DNA of 64,000 nt from Lentzea albida (GTDB taxonomy: Bacteria; Actinomycetota; Actinomycetes; Mycobacteriales; Pseudonocardiaceae): positions 67,126-131,125 of the forward strand of contig NZ_FOFV01000028.1 in assembly GCF_900111005.1 (NCBI RefSeq), given 5' to 3'. Positions within the stretch are counted from its first letter, which is position 1, and every line of letters begins with the position of its first letter. The notes below the pieces were generated by a model, which saw only the letters and a list, made by a program, of their open reading frames with translations, was not told the origin of the DNA and searched no databases. The translations under genes and the position numbers were made by a program. Positions 26,207-36,100 of this stretch are shown here, piece after piece.

Positions 26207-29200
26207 TCACCCGAGCACGGTGGTGAGCCAGCCGTCCACCACGTCCGCCGTGAGACCGGAATCCTCCATCGCCAGTGCGAAGTGGTCGGTCTCGACGACG
26301 CGGACGTCCGCACCCGCCACGACCGGCTCGGCTTGCTCGTCACGCACGAGCGGTTCGCCGTCGGACATCAGCGGGACGGCGCACCGCACCAGGAGCACCG
26401 GGGCGCTGGTCGGCCGCACCTCCAGGTCCGCCATCTTCGAGAACCAGTGCGTCATCGCCGACAGCCTCGTGCTGGTCACCTTCACGGCGGTGTCGGACTC
26501 GTCCAGGTACACGCGGGTGAGATCGGTGAAGTCGGACGCTCCCCCGGAACCGTGCGTGATGCTCAGCGTGTCGAGCAGGACAACGGCCTCCGGCAGGATG
26601 CCCCAGGTGGACTCCAGCACGCCTGCGGCCGCGTAGGCGAGCGAGCCGCCCGAGGAGTGGCCGACGAGCACGAACGGTTCGCCGTCGCTCGCGTGCAGCA
26701 CGCTCTCCGCGACGACCCTGCTCACCGCCTCAGCCGTGGCGGGAAGGCTCTCCCCCGGAGCGAACCCGGGCAACGGCAGCGCCTGCACGGTCCGCTTGCC
26801 GCGGAAGTGGGCGGCGATGCGCGCGTACTGGTGCACACCACCGGTCACCGTCGGCGAACTGACGCAGAGCAGCCTGGCGGGGGCGGGTCCTTCGGCGAGC
26901 GTGACCGGCTGGGGCAGTTCCACCAGCTCGGCGGGGGTCTCGAAACCGGGACGGGTGAGGGCGACCGCCTTGAGCATCTGCAGACCCTCCTGGAGCCTGC
27001 CGTTCGCCATCGCGGCGAAGAAGACCCCTTCGACGGTCTCGCTCCCGGTGTCAGCGGAGCGGCGCACGGCCGGGGCCGCCTCGCCCAGTTCCCCGTCGAG
27101 CCAGCGGGCGAGCCGGCCGGGTGTCCCGGTGTCGAAGACCACCGTGGACGGCAGGCGGACGCCCACGGCCTCGCTCAGCTTGTTGCGCAACTCGACCGCG
27201 ATCAGCGAGTCGAACCCGAGGCCCAGGAAGTCGCTGTCCGGGGTGACCACGTCCTTGTCCGCGTGACCCAGCAGCGTCGCGGCGAACTCGACGACGAGAT
27301 CGCACAGTGCCCGCTCCCTCTGCTCGCCGCCCAGATCGCGCAGCCGGTCCCGCAGCGTGGTGGTCGTGCGGCTCGCGGCGGCACGCCGCCCGGTCCGCAC
27401 GAGGCCCCTCAGCAACGCGGGCACCTCGCCCCGTACCGCGACGGAACCCCTGCGCAGTCCGAAGGGGACGACCAGGGCCGCGTCGGCCGCGGTCGCGGCA
27501 TCGAAGAGCGCCAAGCCCTGCTCGGTGCTGATCGGTGGCACGCCGCCGGACTTCCTGCGCTCGACCGTGCTGCCGAGGATCTCGCCGGTCATGGTGGTGG
27601 CGCGTTCCCACAGCGGCCAGGCGAGCGAGACCGCGGGAAGGCCCTCGCTCCTGCGCTGGTGCGCGAGGGAGTCGAGGTACACGTTGGCCGCCGCGTAGTT
27701 GGCCTGGCCGGAGCTGCCCGTCACCCCCGCGAACGACGAGAACAGGATGAACGCGGAGAGATCGCGGGTCAGTTCGTGCAGGTGCCACGCACCGTCCACC
27801 TTGGGCTTCATCACCGCGTCGAGGCGTTGCGGCGTCAGGGACTGGACCACACCGTCGTCCAGGACACCCGCGGCGTGGACGACCACCTCCAGCGGGTGCT
27901 CAGCCGGAATCCGTGCGAGCAGCGCGGCCACCGCCTCGCGGTCGGCGACGTCGCACGCGACGACCTCGACCGCGGCGCCCGCCGCCCTGAGGTCCTCGAC
28001 GAGTCCCGGCTCGGCGACCCCACCACGGCTGGTGAGCAGGAGGTGGCGCATTCCGCCCCGCAGCACGAGGTGCCGGGCCAGCTCACTGCCCAGTCCCCCG
28101 GTCCCGCCGGTGATCAGCACGGTGCCCTCGGGATCCCACTCGCACGGCACCGTCAGCACGACCTTGCCCACGTGCTTGGCCAGACTCATGAACCGGAACG
28201 CCTCCGGAGCCCGCCGCACGTCCCACGTCCGCACCGGCAACGGCCGCAGCACACCCCGCTCGAACAGGCCCACCAGTTCGGTGAGCATCTGCTGGACGTG
28301 GTCGGGGTGGACCCGGCCCACGTCGAAGGGGTGGTATTCCACGTAGGGCAGGTCGCCGGGATCGCGGAGATCGGTCTTGCCCATCTCGAGGAACCGCCCG
28401 CCCGCACCGAGCAACCTCAGCGAGGCGTCGACGAACTCGCCGGTCAAGGCGTTGAGCACCACGTCCACCCGCTGGAACCTGTGCTCGAACTCGGTCGTCC
28501 TGGAAGACGCGATCCGCTCGTCCGGCACCCCGAGGGAGCGCAGCACCTCCCACTTGCCCTCGCTCGCCGTCGCGAACACCTCCGCCCCCAGGTGCTGCGC
28601 GAGCTGAAGGGCGGCCATGCCGACACCACCGGCTCCGGCGTGCACGAGGATCCGTTCACCCGCCTGGAGTCCCGCCAGGTCGAGCAGGCCGTGGTAAGCG
28701 GTCAGGAAGGCCACGGGGACCGACGCGGCGGTCTCGTCGGACCAGCCGTACGGCACCTTCACCACGAACCGCTCGTCGGTGACCGCCAGCAGCCCGAACA
28801 CGCCGGGGAACATGCCCATCACCCGGTCACCGGGACGCACGCCCACGACCTCCGGGCCCGCGTCGACCACCACGCCTGCAGCTTCCGCGCCGAAGACGCC
28901 CGCGTCGCCGGGGTACATCCCCAGTGCGTTGAGCACGTCCCGGAAGTTCAGCCCGGCGGCGCGGACGCGGACGCGGACCTGCCGGCCGGTCAACGGCTCC
29001 AGCACCTCGGGACAGGGCACGAGCTCCAGCGCGTCCAGGCTGCCCTTGCGCGCACTGTCCAGGCGCCAGGGGACTCCTGCGGGCGGCACCAGGGCGCCGC
29101 CGACGGACGAAAGGGGCATCAGCCTGCCCACCTCCGCCACTCCCCCACGCACGACGACCTGGGTCTCACCGGTCCCGACCAGGCCGACCAGGCCCGGCAC

Positions 29201-32200
29201 CGCCGCGTGCGACGCCTGGTCGCCGTCGACGTCGACCAGCAGGAACCGGCCGGGGTTCTCCGACTGGGCGGAGCGGACGAGACCCCACACCGCCGACGCC
29301 GCCAGGTCGGTGACGGGCTCGCCGTCGCGGACGGCGACCGCGCCACTGGTCACGACCAGCAGGCGCGACCGGGAGAAGCTCTCGTCGGTCAGGAACTCCT
29401 GGAGCAGAGCGAGCATCCGCGTAGTCAGTTCTCGCACAGTCGCGGGCGCGGGGTCGTCACCGGACACCGGGACGACCACCACGTCAGCGCGAGCGCCGGC
29501 CAGGGAGCTCGTGTAGGCGACGACCGACTCACCGCGCATCTGCAGCACGTAGCCGAGGTCGAAGCGGTCCGCACCCACGATGGACCAGGTGTGGTGCCCG
29601 GACGGCGCCTCCTCGGCGGGGATCCAGCCGAGAGCCAGCAACGAGTCGGCGTCCCGGCGACCGGCCGTGACCGGGCCGGGCGCCCGCATGGTCAGCGACT
29701 CCACCGACACCACCGGCGCGCCCTCGACGTCGACCGCGCTCAGCGACAGCGACGCCGGTCCCGTCTTCACCATCCGCACGCGCAACACGGAGGCCCCGGA
29801 GGCGTGCAGGGTCACGCCCTCCCACGAGAACGGAAGCCCTCCGCGGACCTCCAACCCGGCCAGGCCGGCCGTGTGCAGCGCGGCGTCGAACAACGCCGGG
29901 TGCATCCCGTAGGCCGGCACGTCCGCGAGCTGGTCTGGGACCGTGATCTCGGCGTACACCGCTCCGTCGTCCAGCCAGGCCGCCCGCACGCCCCGGAACG
30001 ACGGACCGTATTCCGCGCCGCGCTCGGCGTAGCCGTCGTAGAAGTCCGCCAGGTCGGCCACCACCGCTTCCTGCGGTGGCGGCCAGCTTCCGCTGCCGAA
30101 GCCCGCGGGGTCGTCGGCGGCGGTCACGGTTCCACCGGCGTGCTGGATCCAGTCGTCGTCCTCGGCGTGCTTCGAGTGGATCTGCAGCTCGCGCCGGCCG
30201 TCCTCGTCGAGCGCGCCCACCCGCACCTGGACGTGCACCGCGCCGGACTCCGGCAGCACCAGCGGCGTGGTCAGTGTCAGCTCCTCGACCCGGCCGCACC
30301 CGCACTCGTCGCCGGCACGGATCGCCAGTTCGACGAAACCCGTGCCGGGGAACAGCACCACGCCACCGATGCGGTGGTCCGCGAGCCACGGGTGCGTGGC
30401 CAGGGAGAGCCTGCCGGTCAGCAGCACCTCGTCCGATCCGGCGACCGACACCGCGGCACCCAGCAGCGGGTGAGCCGCCGCCCTCAGCCCGGCGGTGGCC
30501 ACGTCGCCCGCCGACTGGGCACCGCCGGGCCAGAACCGCTGGTGCTGGAACGCGTACGGCGGCAGGTCCACCAAGCGACCGCTGGGCACCACCCGGCGCC
30601 AGTCGACGCCGGCACCCGCGACGAAGGCCTCCGCGAGGGAGGTGAGCAGCCGCTGCGGGGTGTCGTCGTCGTGCCGCAGGGTTCCCAGCACGGCCGCTGT
30701 CGAGCCGATGGCCTCCAGCGTGTCCTGCACACCGGTGGTGAGCACGGGATGGGGACCGCACTCGATGAAGACTCCATGTCCCTCGCGCACGAGGACCTCG
30801 ACGGCATCGCGGAGCCGGACGGTCCCGCGCAGGTTGTCGTACCAGTACTCGGCGTCCAGCTCGGCGGGATCTACCCACCGCGCGATCACCGTCGACAACC
30901 ACGGCACCTCGCCCTGACGCGCGGTGACTCCGGCGAGGGACTCCCGCAGCTCGTCGGCCAGGGCCTCCACCTGCGCCGAGTGGGAGGCGTAGTCCACCGG
31001 GACGCGCTTCGCGCGGATCCCGTCACGCCGACACCCCTCCACGAACTCGTCGACGTCGCCCGGCTCCCCCGAGACCACCAGGCTCACGGGACCGTTGACC
31101 GCCGCGAGCGACAACCGGCCCATGCGCTCGGCCACGACCTCCTGGGAAGCGGCGACGGAGGCCATCGCGCCCTTCCCCGACAGCACGCGCTTGATGGCCT
31201 GGCTGCGCACCGCCACGATCCGCGCACCGTCCTCCAGGGACAGCACGCCCGCCACGCACGCCGCCGCGATCTCGCCCTGGGAGTGCCCCAGCACCGCCGA
31301 CGGCTCCACCCCGTGCGACCGCCACACGGCCGCGAGAGACACCATCACCGCCCACGAGACGGGCTGGACGACATCGACCTCGTCGAGTTCCAGCGCTCCG
31401 CGCAGCACCTCCGTCAGCGACCAGTCCACGTACGGGCTCAAGGCCTTCTCGCAGGCGGCGATGCTCTCGGCGAACTCGGCCGAGGTCTCCAGCAGCCCGC
31501 GCCCCATCCCCCGCCACTGCGCCCCCTGGCCGGGGAACACGAGGACGGGGCGGTCGGCACCGGGCACGACCTTCCCCCGTGCCGCTTCGGTGATGCCGTC
31601 ACCGGTCGCCAGCAGCACGGCCCGGTGGTCGAAGACCGGACGGGCGAGCAGCGACCAGGCCACGTCGGAGCGCGCGGCGCCGACACCGCCGAGGCGGTCC
31701 ACCGCGTCCGCCACCGCCTGCGGAGACTTGGCGGACACCACCCACGGCGTCACCGGCGACTCCTGCGCGGCGGGCTGGTCGGTCGCGGGCGCCTGCTCCA
31801 GGACCACGTGCGCGTTCGTCCCGCTCACCCCGAACGACGACACACCGGCCCTGCGCGGCCTGCCCGCCTCCGGCCAGGACGTCGGCTCGGTGACGAGCGC
31901 GACCGCTCCCTCCGACCAGTCCACGTGGGACGAGGGCGCGTCGACGTGCAGGGTCGCGGGAACCGTGCCGTGCCGCAAGGCCTGCACCATCTTGATCACA
32001 CCGGCCACACCCGCCGCCGCCTGGGTGTGGCCGATGTTCGACTTGACCGACCCCAGCAGCAACGGCCGGTCCCTGTCCTGGCCGTAGGTGGCCAGCAAGG
32101 CCTGCGCCTCGATCGGGTCACCGAGCACCGTGCCGGTGCCGTGGGCCTCCACGACGTCGACGTCGCGTGTGGACAGACCGGCGCCCGCCAGGGCCTGGCG

Positions 32201-33148
32201 GATCACACGTTGCTGCGCCGGACCGTTCGGCGCCGACAACCCGTTGGACGCGCCGTCCTGGTTCACCGCGGAACCGCGGACCACGGCCAGCACCCGGTGT
32301 CCGGCGCTCAGCGCGTCCGACAGCCGTTGCACCACCAGCACGCCGACGCCTTCGCCCCAGCCGGTGCCGTCGGCCGCGTCGGCGAACGCCTTGCACCGGC
32401 CGTCGCTCGACAACGCTCCTTGGCGGGAGAACGCCGCGAAGTTCATCGGCGTCGCCATCACCGTCACGCCGCCCGCCAGTGCCAGGGTGCACTCGCCCCG
32501 GTGCAGGGCCTGCATGGCCAGGTGCAGCGACACCAACGACGACGAGCACGCCGTGTCGACCGTCATCGCGGGGCCCTCGAAGCCGAAGGTGTAGGCCACG
32601 CGCCCGGAGAGCACGCTCGCGGCGAGGCCCGTACCGGCGTGACCCTCGACGTCCTCCTCGGACGCCAGCACGGCGTGCGCGTAATCCTGCCCGTTCGTCC
32701 CGACGAACACTCCCGTCCGGCTGCCCCGCAGCGACCGCGGGTCGATCCCGGCGTGTTCGACCGCCTCCCAGGAGACCTCCAGCAGCAGCCGCTGCTGCGG
32801 GTCCATCGCCAGCGCCTCCCGCGGGGAGATCCCGAAGAACGCGGCGTCGAAGCCGGCCACACCGGACAGGAACCCGCCGTGGTAGGTCGCGGGTGCGTCG
32901 TCGTGGGCCAGCAGGCTGAGGTCCCAGCCGCGGTCCGCGGGAAGCGGGCCCATCGCATCTCCTCCGGAGACGACGAGGTCCCACAGCTCGTCCGCGGACC
33001 TGACACCACCGGGGAACCGGCAGGCCATGCCGACGATCGCGATCGGTTCGTACCTGCCGGACTCGGCCTCCTCGAGGCGCTGACGGGTCTCGTGCAGGTC
33101 CGCGGTGACCCACTTCAGGTACTCGACGAGCTTGTCCTGCTCAGACAT
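26207..33148 (-). CDS. Terminal modular PKS: docking domain, KS-AT(methylmalonyl)-DH-ER-KR-ACP-thioesterase
   Basis: A 2313-residue, single-module protein that ends the assembly line. The start at 33148 (MSEQDKLVEYLKWVT, a coiled-coil N-terminal docking helix) is preceded by GAAAGGG; the frame stays open 97 codons further upstream, but that stretch lies inside the previous gene. Approximate residues: KS 33-450, AT 530-863 with GHSQGE and VDYASHSAQ (methylmalonyl), DH 890-1170 with intact DHRIGG...PGT, YGPSF and DAALH, ER 1363-1666 with HAGAGGVGMA, KR 1675-1856 (B-type VLDDG), ACP 1953-2023 (LGFDSLIAVEL), TE 2073-2312 with GHSSGG. Predicted effect: a C2-methyl, C3-methylene acyl chain released as a macrolactone. 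This differs from nystatin and amphotericin, whose last module uses malonate and leaves a 3-hydroxyl. It starts 37 bp after the preceding PKS gene. Confidence 0.95.
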   Translation of the reverse strand: MSEQDKLVEYLKWVTADLHETRQRLEEAESGRYEPIAIVGMACRFPGGVRSADELWDLVVSGGDAMGPLPADRGWDLSLLAHDDAPATYHGGFLSGVAGFDAAFFGISPREALAMDPQQRLLLEVSWEAVEHAGIDPRSLRGSRTGVFVGTNGQDYAHAVLASEEDVEGHAGTGLAASVLSGRVAYTFGFEGPAMTVDTACSSSLVSLHLAMQALHRGECTLALAGGVTVMATPMNFAAFSRQGALSSDGRCKAFADAADGTGWGEGVGVLVVQRLSDALSAGHRVLAVVRGSAVNQDGASNGLSAPNGPAQQRVIRQALAGAGLSTRDVDVVEAHGTGTVLGDPIEAQALLATYGQDRDRPLLLGSVKSNIGHTQAAAGVAGVIKMVQALRHGTVPATLHVDAPSSHVDWSEGAVALVTEPTSWPEAGRPRRAGVSSFGVSGTNAHVVLEQAPATDQPAAQESPVTPWVVSAKSPQAVADAVDRLGGVGAARSDVAWSLLARPVFDHRAVLLATGDGITEAARGKVVPGADRPVLVFPGQGAQWRGMGRGLLETSAEFAESIAACEKALSPYVDWSLTEVLRGALELDEVDVVQPVSWAVMVSLAAVWRSHGVEPSAVLGHSQGEIAAACVAGVLSLEDGARIVAVRSQAIKRVLSGKGAMASVAASQEVVAERMGRLSLAAVNGPVSLVVSGEPGDVDEFVEGCRRDGIRAKRVPVDYASHSAQVEALADELRESLAGVTARQGEVPWLSTVIARWVDPAELDAEYWYDNLRGTVRLRDAVEVLVREGHGVFIECGPHPVLTTGVQDTLEAIGSTAAVLGTLRHDDDTPQRLLTSLAEAFVAGAGVDWRRVVPSGRLVDLPPYAFQHQRFWPGGAQSAGDVATAGLRAAAHPLLGAAVSVAGSDEVLLTGRLSLATHPWLADHRIGGVVLFPGTGFVELAIRAGDECGCGRVEELTLTTPLVLPESGAVHVQVRVGALDEDGRRELQIHSKHAEDDDWIQHAGGTVTAADDPAGFGSGSWPPPQEAVVADLADFYDGYAERGAEYGPSFRGVRAAWLDDGAVYAEITVPDQLADVPAYGMHPALFDAALHTAGLAGLEVRGGLPFSWEGVTLHASGASVLRVRMVKTGPASLSLSAVDVEGAPVVSVESLTMRAPGPVTAGRRDADSLLALGWIPAEEAPSGHHTWSIVGADRFDLGYVLQMRGESVVAYTSSLAGARADVVVVPVSGDDPAPATVRELTTRMLALLQEFLTDESFSRSRLLVVTSGAVAVRDGEPVTDLAASAVWGLVRSAQSENPGRFLLVDVDGDQASHAAVPGLVGLVGTGETQVVVRGGVAEVGRLMPLSSVGGALVPPAGVPWRLDSARKGSLDALELVPCPEVLEPLTGRQVRVRVRAAGLNFRDVLNALGMYPGDAGVFGAEAAGVVVDAGPEVVGVRPGDRVMGMFPGVFGLLAVTDERFVVKVPYGWSDETAASVPVAFLTAYHGLLDLAGLQAGERILVHAGAGGVGMAALQLAQHLGAEVFATASEGKWEVLRSLGVPDERIASSRTTEFEHRFQRVDVVLNALTGEFVDASLRLLGAGGRFLEMGKTDLRDPGDLPYVEYHPFDVGRVHPDHVQQMLTELVGLFERGVLRPLPVRTWDVRRAPEAFRFMSLAKHVGKVVLTVPCEWDPEGTVLITGGTGGLGSELARHLVLRGGMRHLLLTSRGGVAEPGLVEDLRAAGAAVEVVACDVADREAVAALLARIPAEHPLEVVVHAAGVLDDGVVQSLTPQRLDAVMKPKVDGAWHLHELTRDLSAFILFSSFAGVTGSSGQANYAAANVYLDSLAHQRRSEGLPAVSLAWPLWERATTMTGEILGSTVERRKSGGVPPISTEQGLALFDAATAADAALVVPFGLRRGSVAVRGEVPALLRGLVRTGRRAAASRTTTTLRDRLRDLGGEQRERALCDLVVEFAATLLGHADKDVVTPDSDFLGLGFDSLIAVELRNKLSEAVGVRLPSTVVFDTGTPGRLARWLDGELGEAAPAVRRSADTGSETVEGVFFAAMANGRLQEGLQMLKAVALTRPGFETPAELVELPQPVTLAEGPAPARLLCVSSPTVTGGVHQYARIAAHFRGKRTVQALPLPGFAPGESLPATAEAVSRVVAESVLHASDGEPFVLVGHSSGGSLAYAAAGVLESTWGILPEAVVLLDTLSITHGSGGASDFTDLTRVYLDESDTAVKVTSTRLSAMTHWFSKMADLEVRPTSAPVLLVRCAVPLMSDGEPLVRDEQAEPVVAGADVRVVETDHFALAMEDSGLTADVVDGWLTTVLG
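26210..26930 (-). other. Thioesterase domain (macrolactone release)
   Basis: A C-terminal alpha/beta-hydrolase domain after the last ACP. The catalytic serine is in VGHSSGGSLAY (about 26640-26672) and the probable histidine in TDHFALAM near the C-terminus. It marks the end of the polyketide chain and fixes the direction in which module outputs can be numbered back from C1. Confidence 0.92.
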
Positions 33149-33185
33149 CGCGGTGCGCCCTTTCATTCTCACGGCAGACGGAGGA

Positions 33186-36100
33186 TCAGCGATCCCGCAG
33201 GCGGCCGAGCTCGTTGTCGATGAACGCGAAGACCTCGTCGGTGCTCGCGGTGTGGATCCGGTCCGCGACCGCGCGCTCGTCGGACTCCTTGGTCTGACCG
33301 CTCCACTGCTCCAGCAGCAACCGCAGCCGGATCGCGACGCCTGCCCGGAGGTCGTCGTCGGCGTCGCAGGCCGCCAGCACGGACTCCAGCCGGTCCAGTT
33401 CGGCCAGCGGTGACAGGTCTCCGCCTTCCCCGGAACCACCGGCCAGCGCGGTCACCAGGTGTGCCGCCAGCGCGGCGGGTGTGGGGTGGTCGAACACCAG
33501 CGTGGCGGGCAGCCGCAGCCCGGTGACGGCGCTGAGCCGGTTGCGCAGCTCGATCGCGGTCAGCGAGTCGAACCCCAGCTGCCGGAACTCCTGGTCCGCC
33601 ACGACCTCGTCCGCGTCGGTGTGCGCCAGCACCTCGGCCGCGTGCGACCGGACCAGGTCGAGGGCGAACGCGGTCCGCTCGCCCTCAGGCATCCCGCGAA
33701 GCTGGTCGGCCACCGAGTCGACGACGGGGATCGCGCGCGCGGCCGTCCGGCGCCGCGGATCGGTCGTGCTCGCGGGAGGCAGTGCGACCACCGAGGGTTC
33801 ACCGGAGGCCAGCGCGGCGTCGAAGAGCCGCAGTCCCTGCTCCACCGACAAGGTCGCCGCACCGGCGCGGGACATCCGTTCGAGCGCGGCTTCGCCCAGC
33901 GTCGCGGTCATGCCCGCGGTGGGCGCCCAGGCACCCCACGCCACCGACACCGCGGGCAGGCCCTGACCCGCGCGGTGCGCCGCCAAGGCGTCGAGGAAGA
34001 CGTTCGCCGCGGCGTAGTTCGCCTGTCCGGGGCTGCCCACGACACCGGAGACCGAGGAGTACAGCACGAAACCGGCGAGGTCCTTCTCCCGCGTCAGCTC
34101 GTGCAGGTGCCAGGCCGCGTCCGCCTTCGGGCGCAAGACCGCGTCGAGCCGCGGCGCGGTCAGCGAGGCGATGACGCCGTCGTCGAGCACACCCGCCGTG
34201 TGCACCACGGCTGTCAACGGGTGTTCGTCGGGGATACCCGCCAAGAGGCCGGCCAGCGACGCGCGATCGGAGACGTCGCACTCGGCGACCACGACGTGTG
34301 CGCCGTGCCCGGCCAGTTCGGCGACGAGCTCGGGGGCGCCCGGTGTGGCGAGGCCACGCCGACCGGCGAGCACGAGCCGCCGGGCTCCGTGCTCGCACAC
34401 CAGGTGGCGTGCCAGCTCACTGCCCAGCCCGCCCGTACCGCCGGTGATCAGCACCGTGCCGTCCGGGTCCCACCGAGCCGGTTCGGTGCCGGCGGGCGTG
34501 CGCGTGAGCCGCCCGACGCGCACCTCACCGGCGCGGATGAGGACCTGGGTCTCGTCGGGCAGAACCTGCTCGGCCAGTCCCGCCAGCGCCACCGAGTCGT
34601 CCGAGTCGACCAGAAGCAGCCGGCCCGGTTCCTCCGACTGCGCCGAGCGGACCAGGCCCCACACCGCGGCGGCCGCGACGTCGGCCACGTGCTCACGGGC
34701 GTCCGCTGCCACGGCGCCCCTGGTGAGGAACACCAGCCGTGAAGTCGCGAACCGGTCGTCCGCCAGGAACTCCTGCACCACCTCCAGCGCACGTGCGGTC
34801 AGCAGGTGGGTGGAGGCGACGACGTCGTCGGGGTCTCCCGCGACCGGGACGACCAGGGTGCCCGGTTCCGCGTCGGCGAGCCCGCGGTCGAACCAGCCGC
34901 CGACCTCGGTGACAGGAGCCGCGGCGGGCTGGACTGCCAGTGCCGCCCACTCCAGCCGCAGGAGCGGCTCGGGCGAGCCGACGACCGCGACCGGGGTCGG
35001 CGCGGGCCCGAGCACCACCGAGGCACACGTGATCACAGGCGCTCCCGAGGCGTCCACCGCGCTCAGCGACACGGTCTCCGCTCCGCTCCTGGCCACGTGC
35101 ACCCGGATCGCGGAGGCGCCGGACGCGTGCAGCGCGACGCCGCTCCACGAGAGCGGGACCACGTCGTCGAACCCGAGCAGTGCCGCGGCCCCCACGGCCG
35201 CGTCGAGCAGTGCCGGGTGCAGACCGAACGCCTCTCCGTCCTCGTGGTCGGGCAGAGAGACCTCGGCCAGCACCTCGTCGCCGTGCCGCCACACCGCCCG
35301 CAGGCCAGGGAGGCCACCGGTCTCCCGCCGTGTCGCGCCGTCCGGTGGCCACGCCGAAGTGAGCCGGGTCCCCGCGTCGAGTCCGGTGCTCAGCACGCCG
35401 GTCGCGTGTTCGACCCAGTTCCCCTCATCGGCCACGCGGGCGTGCACGTGCAGTGCGCGCCGGCCGGACTCGCCGGGAGCACCGATCCGCACCTGGACCT
35501 GGACCGCCTCGCGTTCGGGCACCACGACCGGGGCGACCACCTCCAGCTCGTCCACCCGCGCACAGCCCACCTCGTCGCCCGCCCTGATCGCCAGCTCCAG
35601 CAGGGCCGTGGACGGGAACAGCGCGACGTCACCCACCCGGTGCCCGGCCAGCCACGGATGCGTCGCCTGGGACAGCAGACCGGTCAGCACGACCTCGCCG
35701 GAGTCCGCCAGGTGCACCGAGGCGCCGAGGAACGGGTGGCGGGCCTCGACCTGGCCGACGCCGGACGGGCCCGCGCTCGCCGCCGACACCGCCGGCCAGA
35801 ACCGGCGGTGCTGGAACGGGTACGGCGGGAGATCCACCAGACGCCCGGGGACGAGCACCTGCCGCCAGTCCACCTCGGCACCGCTGACGTGCAGCCGGGC
35901 CAGCGCGGTCAGCAGAGCGGTCTCCTCGTCGCGGTCCCTGCGCAGCGCCGGCACCGCGAGTCCCTCGTCCACCAGGCCCGACAGGACACCGTCGGGCCCC
36001 AGCTCCAGAAACGCGGTCACCCCCGCCTCGGTCGCCGCCCGCACCCCGTCGGCGAAACGGACGGTCTCGCGCACGTGCCTCACCCAGTACCCCGGCTCCC

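Noticed and set aside
25874..33223. Very long plus-strand open frame (2449 codons) opposite the terminal PKS gene
   Set aside because: It is antisense to a PKS with continuous KS-AT-DH-ER-KR-ACP-TE domains, and its translation is low-complexity (Arg/His/Gly/Gln-rich) with no motif. It is a GC-rich shadow frame, as are the long antisense frames at 9242-12859, 34171-37818, 47288-50941 and 53006-58453.
33149..33439. Upstream extension of the terminal PKS start by 97 codons
   Set aside because: The extension lies inside the 3' end of the preceding PKS gene and reads as shadow sequence; the docking helix MSEQDKLVEYL with its own ribosome site is the natural start.
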